Below are positions 1 to 10,764 of a DNA stretch of 64,000 nucleotides, one piece after another (the stretch's first letter is position 1; each line of letters begins with the position of its first letter). This stretch comes from Fragilariopsis cylindrus CCMP1102. Taxonomy: Eukaryota; Bacillariophyta; Bacillariophyceae; Bacillariales; Bacillariaceae. The translations under genes and the position numbers were made by a program. The DNA lies in NCBI GenBank assembly GCA_900095095.1, contig FMBT01000336.1, forward strand, positions 210,001-274,000. Direction: 5' to 3'. The notes under the pieces were generated by a model. The model was not told the origin of the DNA, did not search any database, and was given only the letters and a program-made list of their open reading frames with translations.

Positions 1-663
1 ATTGGTCCCCACCATGGCACTGTTGATGCTGTTGTCACTGCTTCTATTACCACTACTACTACTTTGACTCCATACATCACCTTCGACAACAGCACTTCTA
101 CTATCAGCATTGCTGGATCTTTTCCGAGTATCTCCTGTGTTATTGTTATTCTCCCCAACGACCGATGCTTGGGAGTAGCTGTCAATTTCGTCAGGGAACT
201 GCTGACGGTAAGGTTGCTGCTGCTGTTGCTGGTAATACTGCTGTTGCTGGTAATACTGTTGCTGTTGCTGTTGCTGTTGCTGCTGGTGATACTGTTGCTG
301 CTGCTGTTGTTGCTGAGGATGATGGTGGTCTTTATCCTGCTGAAAAAGGTTAGACTGCAGCTGTTGTTGATACGGGTAGTTCACATGCTGTTGTGCATCT
401 GATGGCTCTGGTGATTTTGGTAGATAATAATGTTGATGATTTAAAGGAGGAGGAGGAGGAGGAGGCTGCTGATGTTGCTGCTGCTGGTCTGTGTTTGCTA
501 CCGCAGTAGGTGGATCCTCGTTGATGGGAAATATTCGTCTATCAGTCCCTACTAGAGAAGGTGGTAAAAATTGCTGTCGCTGATGCTGATGATCCGAGGG
601 CGAATTGACACCAAACCACTGGGGGATCTCACAACCCGAATCATCGGTATGATTGTCAGCCAT
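1..663 (-). CDS. Gln-rich protein, C-terminal part beyond window
   Basis: An ATG at 663 opens a minus-strand frame that stays open for 221 codons to the window edge, so the 3' end is missing. The start reads MADNHTDDSGCEIPQWFGV, followed by a Pro run near residue 85 and long Gln tracts broken by Tyr and His (about residues 120-165), then Ser/Asn-rich sequence. No folded domain is recognisable. Gln/Pro/Tyr-rich regions like this are common in regulators of transcription or RNA handling, but that is only a compositional analogy. The uninterrupted frame through biased sequence supports coding. Confidence 0.7.
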   Translation of the reverse strand, partial: MADNHTDDSGCEIPQWFGVNSPSDHQHQRQQFLPPSLVGTDRRIFPINEDPPTAVANTDQQQQHQQPPPPPPPLNHQHYYLPKSPEPSDAQQHVNYPYQQQLQSNLFQQDKDHHHPQQQQQQQQYHQQQQQQQQQQYYQQQQYYQQQQQQPYRQQFPDEIDSYSQASVVGENNNNTGDTRKRSSNADSRSAVVEGDVWSQSSSSGNRSSDNSINSAMVGTN

Positions 664-1959
664 TATACTAATGAAAAGTCGTACCAAAACAACGAATTTG
701 AAGATAGATAGAATGTGACAAAGGTTCAGCTGCGTTAGTCTTCAGATGAATGGCTAGAATATTGCTCCTAGAAATGAAAAAGAGTTATGGATCAGGATGA
801 TGAAATTTTGACTATGATGATGATGACGATGATGAAGGTGGTTCCAGGAACGCACAGTAGTTGATAGCAGTAGTGGATGTTGAAGTGTTTTTCTCGACGC
901 AGAATACGTACTAGTTCGTCATTTTTTTCCTCCAACTTTATATTGTGTATCGAAAAAGTACACTGATTTGAATTCAAATTAGATTAATGATGATAGTAAG
1001 AATGATAAGAAACAAAGACGATAAAAAGCAAACGAGAAGTCGGTTGATTGACTTGATGAGGTGGACTAATTATGGATCAATCATCTGGTCGCAGAACTCA
1101 TTCTTTTGGCACGACGTAGGAAGAAAGAATGGCTGTGGGTTGCCGTTTGAAAACACACATGAACACCACGCTTTGCATGAGGACTCGCCTTCATTCTATT
1201 CTTCTCTAACTACAGGTGTAGAACGTACAGTACCGTATCGTCATACTGTACACAGGAAGTAATCGGTTGCACATTTTGACACCAGGAGTCGACCTGACCC
1301 TACTGTATCGTTGTATCAGAAATTTGAAAAATAGGTGAGCATGCAACATCCACGCATCGATTTAGGGCACCATCCGTTTCCTTAAGTATTCAATCGTCTT
1401 CCTAAGTGATTTTTAGTCGCGGGAAACGGTTTTAGTAGCACTGCCTGAAGTAATAATATTTTCCGACTTCATTTAGAATTTTTAATCGTAAAATATTTAA
1501 GCTCCGTGAGATTGATTTGATCAGATTGTGGGAAGTCGGGATATGTATTGAACGCTACGGGATATATATTGAACGCTACGCGTGACGCAAACGCGACGAC
1601 GCTTGCTCTGAGCATTTTTCGGAGGTTTTGGGTCGCGCGCGAACTTAATTGAGAGAAACGAATAACCTGTAATTGCGTGCCCCGCCACTAAATTAAGAGC
1701 CTCACAATCAACTGTGTTGCGTGCCCCGCCACTAGTGTCACACTTCACAAATACCTAAAGAAAAAAATGGTCTATTAGTAGCCAGCGAGTGATCATTGAA
1801 GTCTCAGCTCTCTGGACCATCTTCCGCTCATACGTGGATAAAAATTTGTACGAAATTTTATCAATCGTAGCCCCCTTATTTTAACACTTCATAAAATATC
1901 GAAGAAAGAAAAAAGAATTAAAAAACAATCGCCCCCAACCGCAAATAAGTCCCGACTGG
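664..1959. other. Intergenic, no supported gene
   Basis: About 1.3 kb between the Gln-rich gene and the DUF6817-like gene. ORFs of 61, 75 and 91 codons exist but lack domains or coding-like composition. It holds a short duplicated motif (TTGAACGCTACG at about 1548 and 1570), a duplicated GCGTGCCCCGCCACTA (about 1674 and 1720) and one copy of a dispersed repeat at 1814-1875. Both neighbouring genes read on the minus strand. Confidence 0.6.
1814..1875 (+). repeat. Dispersed ~62-bp repeat, copy 1
   Basis: Shares the core CATACGTGGATA and ATTTGTACGAAA plus a CCCCCT tail with copies at 31851-31918, 37561-37626 and 28758-28820 (inverted). All copies lie between genes. Confidence 0.75.
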
Positions 1960-3327
1960 TTATTGCACCGCCTCTCTTGCTTTCATTTCCTGGATCACAT
2001 CTCTCAAATCAGACAGTACAAGTTTGTTATAATTAACGTAGTTAAGGTCATTTGGATCCTTAACTGGAATAGAACGTTCCTGTCCTTCCAACATACGATT
2101 GGACCTCAACAACATCATTCTACTGAATGCAACCCATTGTCCAAACGAACGACGCTTATCCCAACAACTCGCGAGGGTGTAAAACTTCTCAAGGGCCGCA
2201 CGAGCTTCTTTAGCTGCATGAAGATAATTCTTCTGTCTGTAGTAAATCTGAGATAGTAACATGTTTGGTTCACCGATGAAAGGGTTCAGGATTGCACTTG
2301 TGTTCAGTAAAGTAATCTGTTCCTTTTCTGTGAGACTTCTTTCTTCTGTAACGACTTTCCAGTAACTATCTCTAGACTGTTTATCATCATCATATGAAAT
2401 AACAGTTTGACAATGATTAAATATTGATGGAATTACATCGAGGTGATCTCTAATACCATAGCAGACAGCACTAAGCCAATAGAAACCCACTTCTGGTATT
2501 CCATTTCCAGGATAAAGACTATCCCCTCCATTCTCACTCTGATGATGCTTCCATCCATTTGATTCAACCATTTGATCTAGGTAGTCAGCAATAGTAACTA
2601 TAAGGATATTGGCAGCTGTTTTCCTATCTACATCCCAAGTCCCGCTTTCACTTCCCCGATGTTCAATTGTATGTGTTTCATTAGTAGAACAGACAGAGTC
2701 AGGACGAATATTATTAACGACGTCTTTGAAATGACAGAGTGGGCCTCTATGAGTCGTTCCAAATAAGTATGCCAATGCTTCAGCTTGTTCTCCGAGTAGA
2801 TCTTTAACTTCATCTCTATCCTCTTCATTATTGGAATCAAACAAGTAAAACTGAAATAAATCTCCCGAGTATGCCGTATGTAACAAACCTGCACGTCGTA
2901 CTTCCTCAGGTTGATCCCATGCTGAAAGTGTACCAAAGGTACCCGTTAGATGGGTGAAAAAAGGTGTGCGTGCGTGAGCGAATTCAACGGCTCCATCTAT
3001 TCTGCTTATTTTCTCGATCATTTCCTTCCCTTTGGGATCGATGACATCCCAGTCTTCATGTAGGACAGCAATAATCTTAGGAGGAATTACTGGGAATGGT
3101 ACTTCCGACTTTATGTGTCTATGTGCCGTCGTCGTTGCTTTGTTACTAATTGTCGATGTCAATGTTGTAATGTTGACTTCGAATGAACCATTTTCACAGG
3201 CCTCATCGAGGCTACATTCTTGTTGTTGATCTCCATGAGTGTTAATAGCCTCATCTGGTTCTGTATTGATAGAAGCAATGGCAAATCCTATATGTATGAT
3301 TGAGAGTAATGGTAATAATATCTTCAT
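1960..3327 (-). CDS. Secreted DUF6817-like protein with TPR-like C-terminus
   Basis: Intronless 455-residue protein from an ATG at 3327. Residues 1-18 form a signal peptide (MKILLPLLSIIHIGFAIA). After a Thr-rich linker, residues ~115-210 carry H..TPFFTHLTGTFGTLSAW, then AGLLHTAYSGDLF, which matches the pattern of the DUF6817 family (a short-chain HD-like helical fold of unknown activity). Residues ~350-400 (AILNPFIGEPNMLLSQIYY and the following helix pair ending AAKEARAALEKFY) look like one or two TPR units. Activity is unknown. The protein probably enters the secretory route. The family call is from motif memory, not a search. Confidence 0.75.
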   Translation of the reverse strand: MKILLPLLSIIHIGFAIASINTEPDEAINTHGDQQQECSLDEACENGSFEVNITTLTSTISNKATTTAHRHIKSEVPFPVIPPKIIAVLHEDWDVIDPKGKEMIEKISRIDGAVEFAHARTPFFTHLTGTFGTLSAWDQPEEVRRAGLLHTAYSGDLFQFYLFDSNNEEDRDEVKDLLGEQAEALAYLFGTTHRGPLCHFKDVVNNIRPDSVCSTNETHTIEHRGSESGTWDVDRKTAANILIVTIADYLDQMVESNGWKHHQSENGGDSLYPGNGIPEVGFYWLSAVCYGIRDHLDVIPSIFNHCQTVISYDDDKQSRDSYWKVVTEERSLTEKEQITLLNTSAILNPFIGEPNMLLSQIYYRQKNYLHAAKEARAALEKFYTLASCWDKRRSFGQWVAFSRMMLLRSNRMLEGQERSIPVKDPNDLNYVNYNKLVLSDLRDVIQEMKAREAVQ

Positions 3328-4313
3328 TGTTGAAAGAATTTCAACTCTTCTGACAGCGTCTGGTCAGTGAAATAGTCTCTTTCTGTCTCTATCTCTCTTT
3401 CAACGTTTCGATTCGTTTCGCTTTGGCAGTCAAAAGTGATGCTGGGATTGCTTGTTACGTAGCAGATTGGTTTTGTGATACTTCAAGTCATACCAGAGCG
3501 TTTCTACGATGCTTGTGTTTCGATGTTCCTTCTGCATTGTTTACAGAATTATATTCTTCGTTCATGTGCTTTTAAAAGAATTGATTTCTACTACGTGTGT
3601 GGACAGCCAAATTGAATGTGCAAATGCAAGCGATGCCCATCGAAGATTCAAGAATCATCATCACAAACTTCTCTAAAGCACGTGACCACCTGATAACTGT
3701 AATATTATTTTTTTGCTTCACACGAATGAATGATCTGTTAGATCGTAAAGATCCAAACGTGATTGGATGAGTCGAGTCGAGTCGAGGGAGTCGAATAGCG
3801 TCGCAGTTCAGCTCACGCTTTCGATATACTGTGTAACAAAGCAACAAAGCATTCATTCGAATTTGTTTTGTTATAAGAACAACATGGTCGTTGTTTGTTA
3901 GCATTCCATTTCGTGTTGAAGATGGTAATATTTCTCCCTTAAGGAGAGAGACACGACGACCGTCAATGGATCTATCATCGCATATCAAATCATAGTAGAA
4001 AGTCCAATCAATCATCTAATTATTTAGTCTCCTCCTACTACATAGCCATGACAATGAACAATATTACCATATCTGTCTTTTTGTTCTCTACTTCTTACTA
4101 TGTTGGGGTCTTTGTTCCAAGTAACAGCAACAGTCCACGCGTCAGGGGTAATAATTTATTTCGTAGCAGTCATGATACCTAGGTACCTATGTTTAAACTC
4201 ACATTGAAACGTAATATTGAGTCCTAACAACTGATTGCAACAAACGAAAAATAGTGTATAGCGAAAAACTACCAATATTGAATCGGCGATAACTTATAGT
4301 GATACAAAAATAT
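3328..4313. other. Intergenic, no supported gene
   Basis: A 147-codon minus-strand ORF at 3572-4015 has no recognisable domain, signal peptide or coding-like composition and is not accepted. A short tandem GAGTC/GAGTCGA stretch lies near 3775-3790. The region should contain the promoter of the minus-strand secreted protein and the 3' UTR of the epimerase gene. Confidence 0.5.
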
Positions 4314-5501
4314 TTATTTAGCACCAACAGCTACACCCTGTGCCTCGAGAGCCATATCAGTAAGTTCCTTGACTCCTTCCGAAAGATCGTCGTATGCAAA
4401 AAGTCCCGATCCAGCGATGAAGCAATTCGCTCCAGCTGCGGCACATTCACCAATTGTTTCCTGAGTAGCCTTAATACCTCCATCCACTTCGATGTCCACA
4501 TCTAAATCACGATCGACAATCCACTTGCGGATCTTTTTGATTTTTTCTGTCATGGTAGGAATGTATGCCTGTCCACCGAATCCTGGATTTACCGTCATGA
4601 CTAAGACATGATCGACTAAATCTAACACATTTTCAATCATTTCTGCAGGAGTATGAGGATTCAATGCAACCGAGGGAGATCCACCAGCCGCTCGGATTCG
4701 TCCCAGAGCTCGATGCAGATGAGTGCATGCTTCAACGTGAACAATAACTACTCCAGGTTCTCCGTTAGGTCCTTTTGACACCCTATTTATTACAGAAGAT
4801 ATTATCCAAGATGTGTTAGAAAGAAAGAATAAATGAATCAAATAATCTACACATAACTATTTTTCCATGCCTATACTGACCACCCAACTTACTCAACAAA
4901 TTCTTCAAGCATGGCATCGGTACATTTTTCGCTAACCATTAATTGTGTTTCGAAGGGCATATTGGTGTATTTACGACACCAACGAATTGTTTCAGGACCG
5001 AATGTTACGTTTGGAACGAAGTTTCCATCCATGACATCGAATTGGACACGATCACATCCAGCCTCTTCCAATCTTTTACAGTCCGCACCAAGTTTACCAA
5101 AATCGGCTGGCAATACAGAGGGAATGATCTACGGCACGACAGGATATTATGAGGTTTGGGGGAAATGAAATAAAATGAGCAATGCATTTCAAAGTAAAGT
5201 TTGTGGTATTTTGAAATAGTCTACATCGTATATGTGTCTACTTACTTGCACTTTTCTTGGCGTTCCGTAGACGTTCAGTGACGTCGTACTAATATCAGCA
5301 ACATTGGAACGAGAGATGGACTAAAACAATAGAGTTAAATAAGGTTGGAAGGAAGGAAAAGATCGGTTGAGAAAAAAATGTGTCAATACAATAGTTTGTT
5401 TTCGACACACAATTTACGACGACAGAACTCACAGTAAAAGCATTGACCGATTGGAGAGAAACACCTCCTAGGACGATGATCGATTTAACGAGACTGTTCA
5501 T
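4314..5501 (-). CDS. RPE: Ribulose-phosphate 3-epimerase, plastid-type
   Basis: Interconverts ribulose-5-phosphate and xylulose-5-phosphate in the Calvin cycle and pentose phosphate pathway. Exons: 5433-5501, 5246-5320, 4893-5128, 4314-4782; all introns are GT-AG and the total is 283 codons including stop. Residues 1-23 form a signal peptide ending VNA-FT, the Phe-containing cleavage motif of diatom plastid precursors. The start is ATG 5501 because the upstream in-frame ATG at 5543 would spoil the signal peptide. The TIM barrel shows IIPSVLPADF, FDVMDGNFVPN, VNPGFGGQ and VDGGI. Oddly, the two metal-ligand His positions of classical RPE (HFDVMDG and HLMV) are Gln here (QFDVMDG, QLMV), while both Asp remain. 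Family identity is firm; full activity is less certain. Confidence 0.92.
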
Positions 5502-6592
5502 GATGCGATGCTGATGGGTAATGTAGTAATATCGCGTTCTCAATGTATTTTTTATGATGTCATCCGATGAATGAATCTTCCGCCGATGTTAATCTAAAAG
5601 ATCCATCTGGTTTCTTAAATTTAGATGAATTTGGACGTACCAAGTGCACGGCACTCATCCTACCATATTACGCACAATCCATCATCCACTAATCGCACCT
5701 TCCTCTTGAGCTATCTGTCGATGACGCACGCATTTTCCTGCTTGACGTTATACCTACCATAAAAGGTAGGTATGACGTGAAGCAAAGGTGACGGTAGTAC
5801 CGTCACCTTTGATTGTACCGGTAACATCACAAAAAACTGGTGATCATTGATTTTTCCATGCAAAATGCCTTTATTCGTTGTGCCTCGTTCCTCTGTTGGT
5901 ATCTTCTCGAACATAGATTAATCATGATGCATGCGACGTATTACATGCTCTCGACGCACTGCTCGCACTGTCCACACGGAGGAAAAACAAATGAGATTTT
6001 GCTTGAACGCGCCAAGCACGATCTTGGCAGGAGGCTGTTGGCAGGTTGTCGGACAGACGAAAAGTATCTTTTTTTTAGCAAGTCGAGAGGAATTAAGAAA
6101 TACATGAAGTAAAGATCACACATTGCATACAAAAGAAAAAAGGGAAAAAAAGCGTGCAGTGAGCACGAAACTTCCACGATCAAAAATGAGTGAGCCTAGT
6201 CGTAGCTCGCATATTCACTCTTTAGGCACGGGTACTTGTTCGCATTTACTTCTTCTCCTTCATCGCTCTCATCAGGCTCTCACTTTATGCTGCCTCCCGC
6301 ACGGTCCAACCACACACGAATCGAAAGGGGAAGTTGTCAACCGTCATGAATGAGTCGAGTCTCCATAATAGTATCTGTGAGTGAACGACATAGTGTAGCT
6401 ATTTGTAGCTGAATTCAATAGCAGAATGCGGCGTTCATGTACTACACTCCTTTTTCGTCGCAGATTGGGGGTTCTCATAAAACACCTTCTCCCAATGACC
6501 AAAGCGACCACCCTGACTCAACACAACACAATACTATTTAATTTACTCGTCTACCGTATATACCAGCAACTAATAATATAATATAAGATAAG
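5502..6592. other. Shared upstream region of two plastid-type genes
   Basis: About 1.1 kb separates the divergent epimerase and Cys-tailed plastid-type genes. Small ORFs here lack support. Within it, 5722-5810 holds a cluster of TGACG motifs and two inverted repeats (separate entry). Confidence 0.6.
5722..5810. promoter_or_regulatory. TGACG motif cluster with two hairpin-forming repeats
   Basis: TGACGC at 5722-5727 and TGACGT at 5743-5748 and 5773-5778 lie in 57 bp. An 8-bp inverted repeat TACCTACC/GGTAGGTA occupies 5751-5772. A 13-bp inverted repeat around one central G occupies 5784-5810 and itself contains GGTGACGG. The cluster is about 220-310 bp upstream of the epimerase start. TGACGT-type elements bound by bZIP factors are known as CO2/cAMP-responsive elements in diatom carbonic anhydrase promoters; a role here is inference. 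Confidence 0.4.
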
Positions 6593-7324
6593 ATGTTGTC
6601 ACTAATTCTTCAAGTTTTCCTCCTCTCCTCCGTGTCCATGTGTGCGGTGGCATTTGCTCCCACGATGACGCCATCTGCACCATCATCAGGACCATCCTCT
6701 TTATCAAGAACAACTTCCAATGACGACAAAAGCAGTAGTAGTCGTCTGAGAGTCAGTAATACATTCAGTCCGTCCGACGACGTCGATTACGTCCGAAATC
6801 TAGAAGATAAATTGATTCACTTTTCCAAGATCCTGGATGACGACGTACGACGAAATGATTTTGAAGCATTTGTGACCAATAAATTACAAGAAGAAATTGC
6901 TATTACCAACGCTGCTACTACCGCTGCTCTCTCTTCGACAGTCGAACGACTCAAATTGAAAAGTTTGAATTTCGTACAAGCTATGGATAAGAGTATCTTA
7001 AAACTAGGCCAATCGGCACAAGATCAAGGGTGGGACAATCATGTCACGTCCGGTTTTCAACCGGTGCAACCGGAAAGCAATAGTATCTGGCCATATGTGG
7101 ACATGTTAATCCAATTCAAATTACTTATTTCCAACATGGAACGTACCACCAATAGGAAGAGCAAGAATAATGCCTTACAACTTGCTGCTGCTAATGCTTC
7201 TACTGACATCAATACTGCTACTGATGCTAGTGCTACTACGACCGGAAATGGATGCAAATGTAAAGGCTGTCCCGGTCTTAATTCGTGTAAGAACGGGAAA
7301 AAAAGAAAAAAATGCCTTGAATAA
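6593..7324 (+). CDS. Plastid-type protein of unknown function, Cys-rich tail
   Basis: Intronless, 243 residues. Residues 1-21 are a signal peptide ending CAVA-FAPTMTPSAPSS, a textbook ASAFAP-like plastid motif followed by a Ser/Thr-rich transit segment. Residues ~55-150 are mostly predicted helix (YVRNLEDKLIHFSKIL, a long KLQEEIAITNAATTAAL segment, RLKLKSLNFVQAMDKSIL). The C-terminus holds a compact cysteine cluster, GCKCKGCPGLNSCKNGKK ending KKCLE, which could bind metal. I do not recognise the family. It is divergent from the epimerase gene. Confidence 0.75.
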   Translation: MLSLILQVFLLSSVSMCAVAFAPTMTPSAPSSGPSSLSRTTSNDDKSSSSRLRVSNTFSPSDDVDYVRNLEDKLIHFSKILDDDVRRNDFEAFVTNKLQEEIAITNAATTAALSSTVERLKLKSLNFVQAMDKSILKLGQSAQDQGWDNHVTSGFQPVQPESNSIWPYVDMLIQFKLLISNMERTTNRKSKNNALQLAAANASTDINTATDASATTTGNGCKCKGCPGLNSCKNGKKRKKCLE

Positions 7325-8760
7325 TAATGTAAATAGAAATAAAATAAAAACACACATAATATTATAATATATATAAATAGCCTCAGCAAAACATCAAACA
7401 TCAACCGCCTCCTCAGCCTGGGATACTTATACCTGGCGGGGTTGATTACTGTACAGTAGAGGGTTGTTTATTCGGGTTGATTATAAATATTTTATCCCTC
7501 TTTTGATACCCCAGCCTGTTTGTGTTCCATCCTCAAAATTTAACACGCGATACTAGTAGAACCAAGACAAATACATATCAAATATCAAATATTAAAAACA
7601 TCTTCATACAGTACCAAGCGATAGAACCCTAGATCCCAGACTATGTCCGGTCCAACAATGTGTCCGTGGACATCCTTGAGGGTTAAGAAGTAGGTTTCAC
7701 CAAGGATATTGAATATCATGCATAGGTAGCTTTTTCTTCTTCATAGATACACTTGTTAGCAGTGGTGTGACCGTTGTATGCCAATGATTTTGTCCGGGGA
7801 ATAATTGCTATTGTGTGACCCAACGCCAAATAATGGATTTTGGTATAAATGAGGAATGAGCGACCATGATGGCCGGTGCGGTGTTGGCAATGTTGCTACT
7901 AAATGTTGGCATGCATTTTCCAATTGAATGCACATCACAGAATATGTTTTTGTGAGTAGGACTATCTCATTTTACTTGCTTTCATTGTCAGCATCAATGA
8001 GACTCTGGAGTTTGACCATGATGGTAGTGCTTTACATGGCTTGATTTCTAGCTGCTGATACGATAGGTGTGTAGTGTCCTATCTTGATCTTTTTTGAATT
8101 TGATTTGAGTCCAAACTCATCAATATATCTGAATTGCATCTTTAACTTTAACTTCATGTACTACCATGGATATGGTACTGTAGCTAGTAACATTATTTTT
8201 TGTGAATCTTGAATGAATGAAAAAGTATCTGTCTGTAACACAGTGTATATTGTAGAGGAGAGCCCGCGATTGAAAGTTTTTCTCGAGCTCGTGCGGGATT
8301 AAAATTAATTATTGCACGCGTGAGTGTATCGATATTGACGAACGTAAGTACAGACCAAAATACGATTGAATTTTGAACAATAAAAAAACCTATTGCCGTG
8401 CGCACGTACATTACAGTGAAGTAATGTTATTAATATACAATTAATTGTACGTGCGCACGTAATGTTAATAGAGGATATACGTGCGCACGGCATACTGTAT
8501 ACTATATAAAACCCCAAACGAAACCTACGATTGTTCCATAGAATAAACGAGGAGTAGTCGTTTCTTTTGACCGTTGTGTAGCTTCACTCCTTAATCCCGC
8601 AACGACATTTGCCACATCATTAATTTCAATTCAATTCTCAACTCAACATCAGAGTACGATTTTAAAAGAAAAATCATAACATAAATCTCAAGCTCACAAC
8701 ACAGCCAAAATAAAACTTTAACTCAACTCAACTCAACTAATCTCAAGTATTAAACGTAGT
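7325..8760. other. Intergenic, promoter side of the lipase gene
   Basis: About 1.4 kb with no supported gene. The right half contains three copies of a 10-bp palindrome (separate entry). The last 100 bp before the lipase start are AT-rich with repeated CTCAA units, typical of a 5' UTR. Confidence 0.5.
8397..8489. promoter_or_regulatory. Three copies of palindrome CGTGCGCACG
   Basis: Perfect palindromes at 8397-8406, 8450-8459 and 8480-8489, roughly 270-365 bp upstream of the lipase ATG. Copies 1 and 3 with their flanks form a 15-bp inverted repeat (TGCCGTGCGCACGTA and its complement). The arrangement resembles binding sites for a dimeric factor or a cruciform-prone element; function is unproven. 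Confidence 0.4.
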
Positions 8761-10232
8761 ATGATGATGATGATGATGCATGATAACAAATCGTTCCTCT
8801 TTGTCGTCGTCGTGATGGCAGTACTCTTGTCCGTAATTACTGCCGCTGCCCCGGATGACTCGATTATTAGCAAGTCGTCGAAATCAAGCAAGTCATCAAA
8901 GTATAGTACGTTTCGATCGAAGTTGTGCAAGAAGACAAAGCGACCAGCTGTATCCCCAACGACGAAGTCACCATCGTTCAACCCAACAACACCAAGTCCA
9001 ACCAAAACACCAAGTGCGTTATGTTTCCTCACCGACTTGAACGTGTTTGGAGATTCATTATCGGATACAGGAAATGGGGTTCAATATTATCCATGTACCG
9101 AAACATATTGTGGTGATCGTGCTTCGAATGGTCCATTGATTGTGGAATTAATTTCGGATGCTCTAGGATTGGGACCTGTCATACCTGCCACCAAACCTGA
9201 TGCAACAAATCCATCCCTACCAATTCCATCGGGTGTGGAGGGTGCCAACAATTGGGCCTTTTCTTCGGCTTCTGCCAATACCAGAAAGATCCGGAAAAAA
9301 ACTAATGTAACAAATGATTTTGCCTTTCAAATCGAATTATATAAGTCCGACTTAGAAGAGAAACAAGGCACAACAACATCACCATCTATTGAAGCAACTA
9401 CATTGCAGGTTGTTTTTTTTGGAGGGAATGATGTACGAGAAGCAGTAGCATCGCGGGCGGGCGCAACCACTTTTATTGGTGCTTCTTTGGATGCTTTAAT
9501 TACCAGTATTGAAGCTCTTGCTAACATGGGTGCCTGTTCCTTCTTAGTATTCGGGTAAGAGACTGTGTATGCTTTGTGTTTTTTGCTATTACATATTATT
9601 GCATCTTGTTCGTTACAAAATATATGTGAACCAAATCGTTATGCACCATACCATATGAATCTTACACAGCTCTCTCTTTGTCTCTCTCTATATATATATA
9701 TATATGTTGTACTCATATTCATTTAAGACCTCCCAATGTTGGTTTGGCACCTATCGTTGCTAAATTCCAATCTGAGCGTGTAACAAAATTAATTACAGAT
9801 TTGTCTAGTTTCTTTTCTCAAGCATTAGAAAATAGATTGTCACAGATTAATATTTCCAATAATGACTCCAAATGTTTGGGTGTCCAATTTGTTGATTTAT
9901 TTACCCTCTCTAACGAGTATACTGACACGGAAGAATTCGATACCGAATTCCCGGATCCATTAGCCTATTGCAACAGTCGGTTTGCTGTTCCTTGTGAGGC
10001 ATGCAATGTTGTTTTGGGGAAGTTTGCATACCCACTACGTGTCAACACTACCAGTGGGATCTGTAATTGTCCCGTTCCTGTCATATCCGAGGATGATACT
10101 CAATTGGAATGTTCCCAATTTGCATTTTTTGATGAATTGCATACCACCACAGCGTTGAATGAAAAATTAACAGCACGTATCTTAGAAGACCTTATTGGCG
10201 AAGTCAAAGTCGACGACCTTGGTGAGAATTAA
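8761..10232 (+). CDS. Secreted GDSL/SGNH-family lipase or esterase
   Basis: Exons 8761-9554 and 9728-10232, GT-AG intron of 173 bp, 432 residues. It starts with six Met codons, then a hydrophobic signal (FLFVVVVMAVLLSVITAAA) and a Ser/Lys/Thr-rich linker. The SGNH blocks are visible: block I LNVFGDSLSDTGNG (catalytic Ser) near residue 98, block III VVFFGGNDVRE (Gly/Asn) near 218, an LPPLG-like FGPPNVGLAP spanning the splice junction near 265, and block V FFDELHTTTALNE (Asp and His) near 395. Plant-type GDSL enzymes hydrolyse acyl or acetyl esters of lipids or wall glycans. The substrate here is unknown. The protein is probably extracellular. Confidence 0.88.
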
Positions 10233-10764
10233 AATTGCAATGAATGATGTCGGCCCGGGGTTGACTTGGAGTATGTAACCGAACACCTATTCGTTTATCT
10301 TTTCGAAGGACTTATTAAGCGTTGATTCTCATGTTTATGAATCAACTGTAAAATGCAATACACACGCGCACACAAACGAATATTATGCAATCGAGTTCCC
10401 TGATTTCCCTATAAATCTATATACAACATCATACATATATATATCCCCGTATTCACTTACTATTCTTACTATCTACTAATATTAAAACCATATAACATTC
10501 AAATACGATTTCATATATTTAACTGTTTTTCTTAGATATGTAGACACAATAACATCGACAATATAACAAGGGAAAAGAAGGAGAGGTATAGTAGAATGTG
10601 TAGACTGTTACGATCATTTCTATTGTTGAATTATTAGCGCGTTAGTCGACTAGTTATGGGATTTGACTCAACAGACCCAACTGCCACACCATGGATCGCT
10701 AGGACCTAATGGATCGCCCAATTCTCACTCATCGTCGCGTATTTTTTTACCGGACCCATCCTAT
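10233..10764. other. Convergent 3' region
   Basis: Spacer between the 3' ends of the plus-strand lipase and the minus-strand FAD oxidase. AT-rich, with a run of TA dinucleotides near 10430; no gene seen. Confidence 0.5.

Noticed and set aside
3572-4015. 147-codon minus-strand ORF
   Set aside because: No domain, signal peptide or coding-like composition; length is within chance expectation for this much intergenic DNA.
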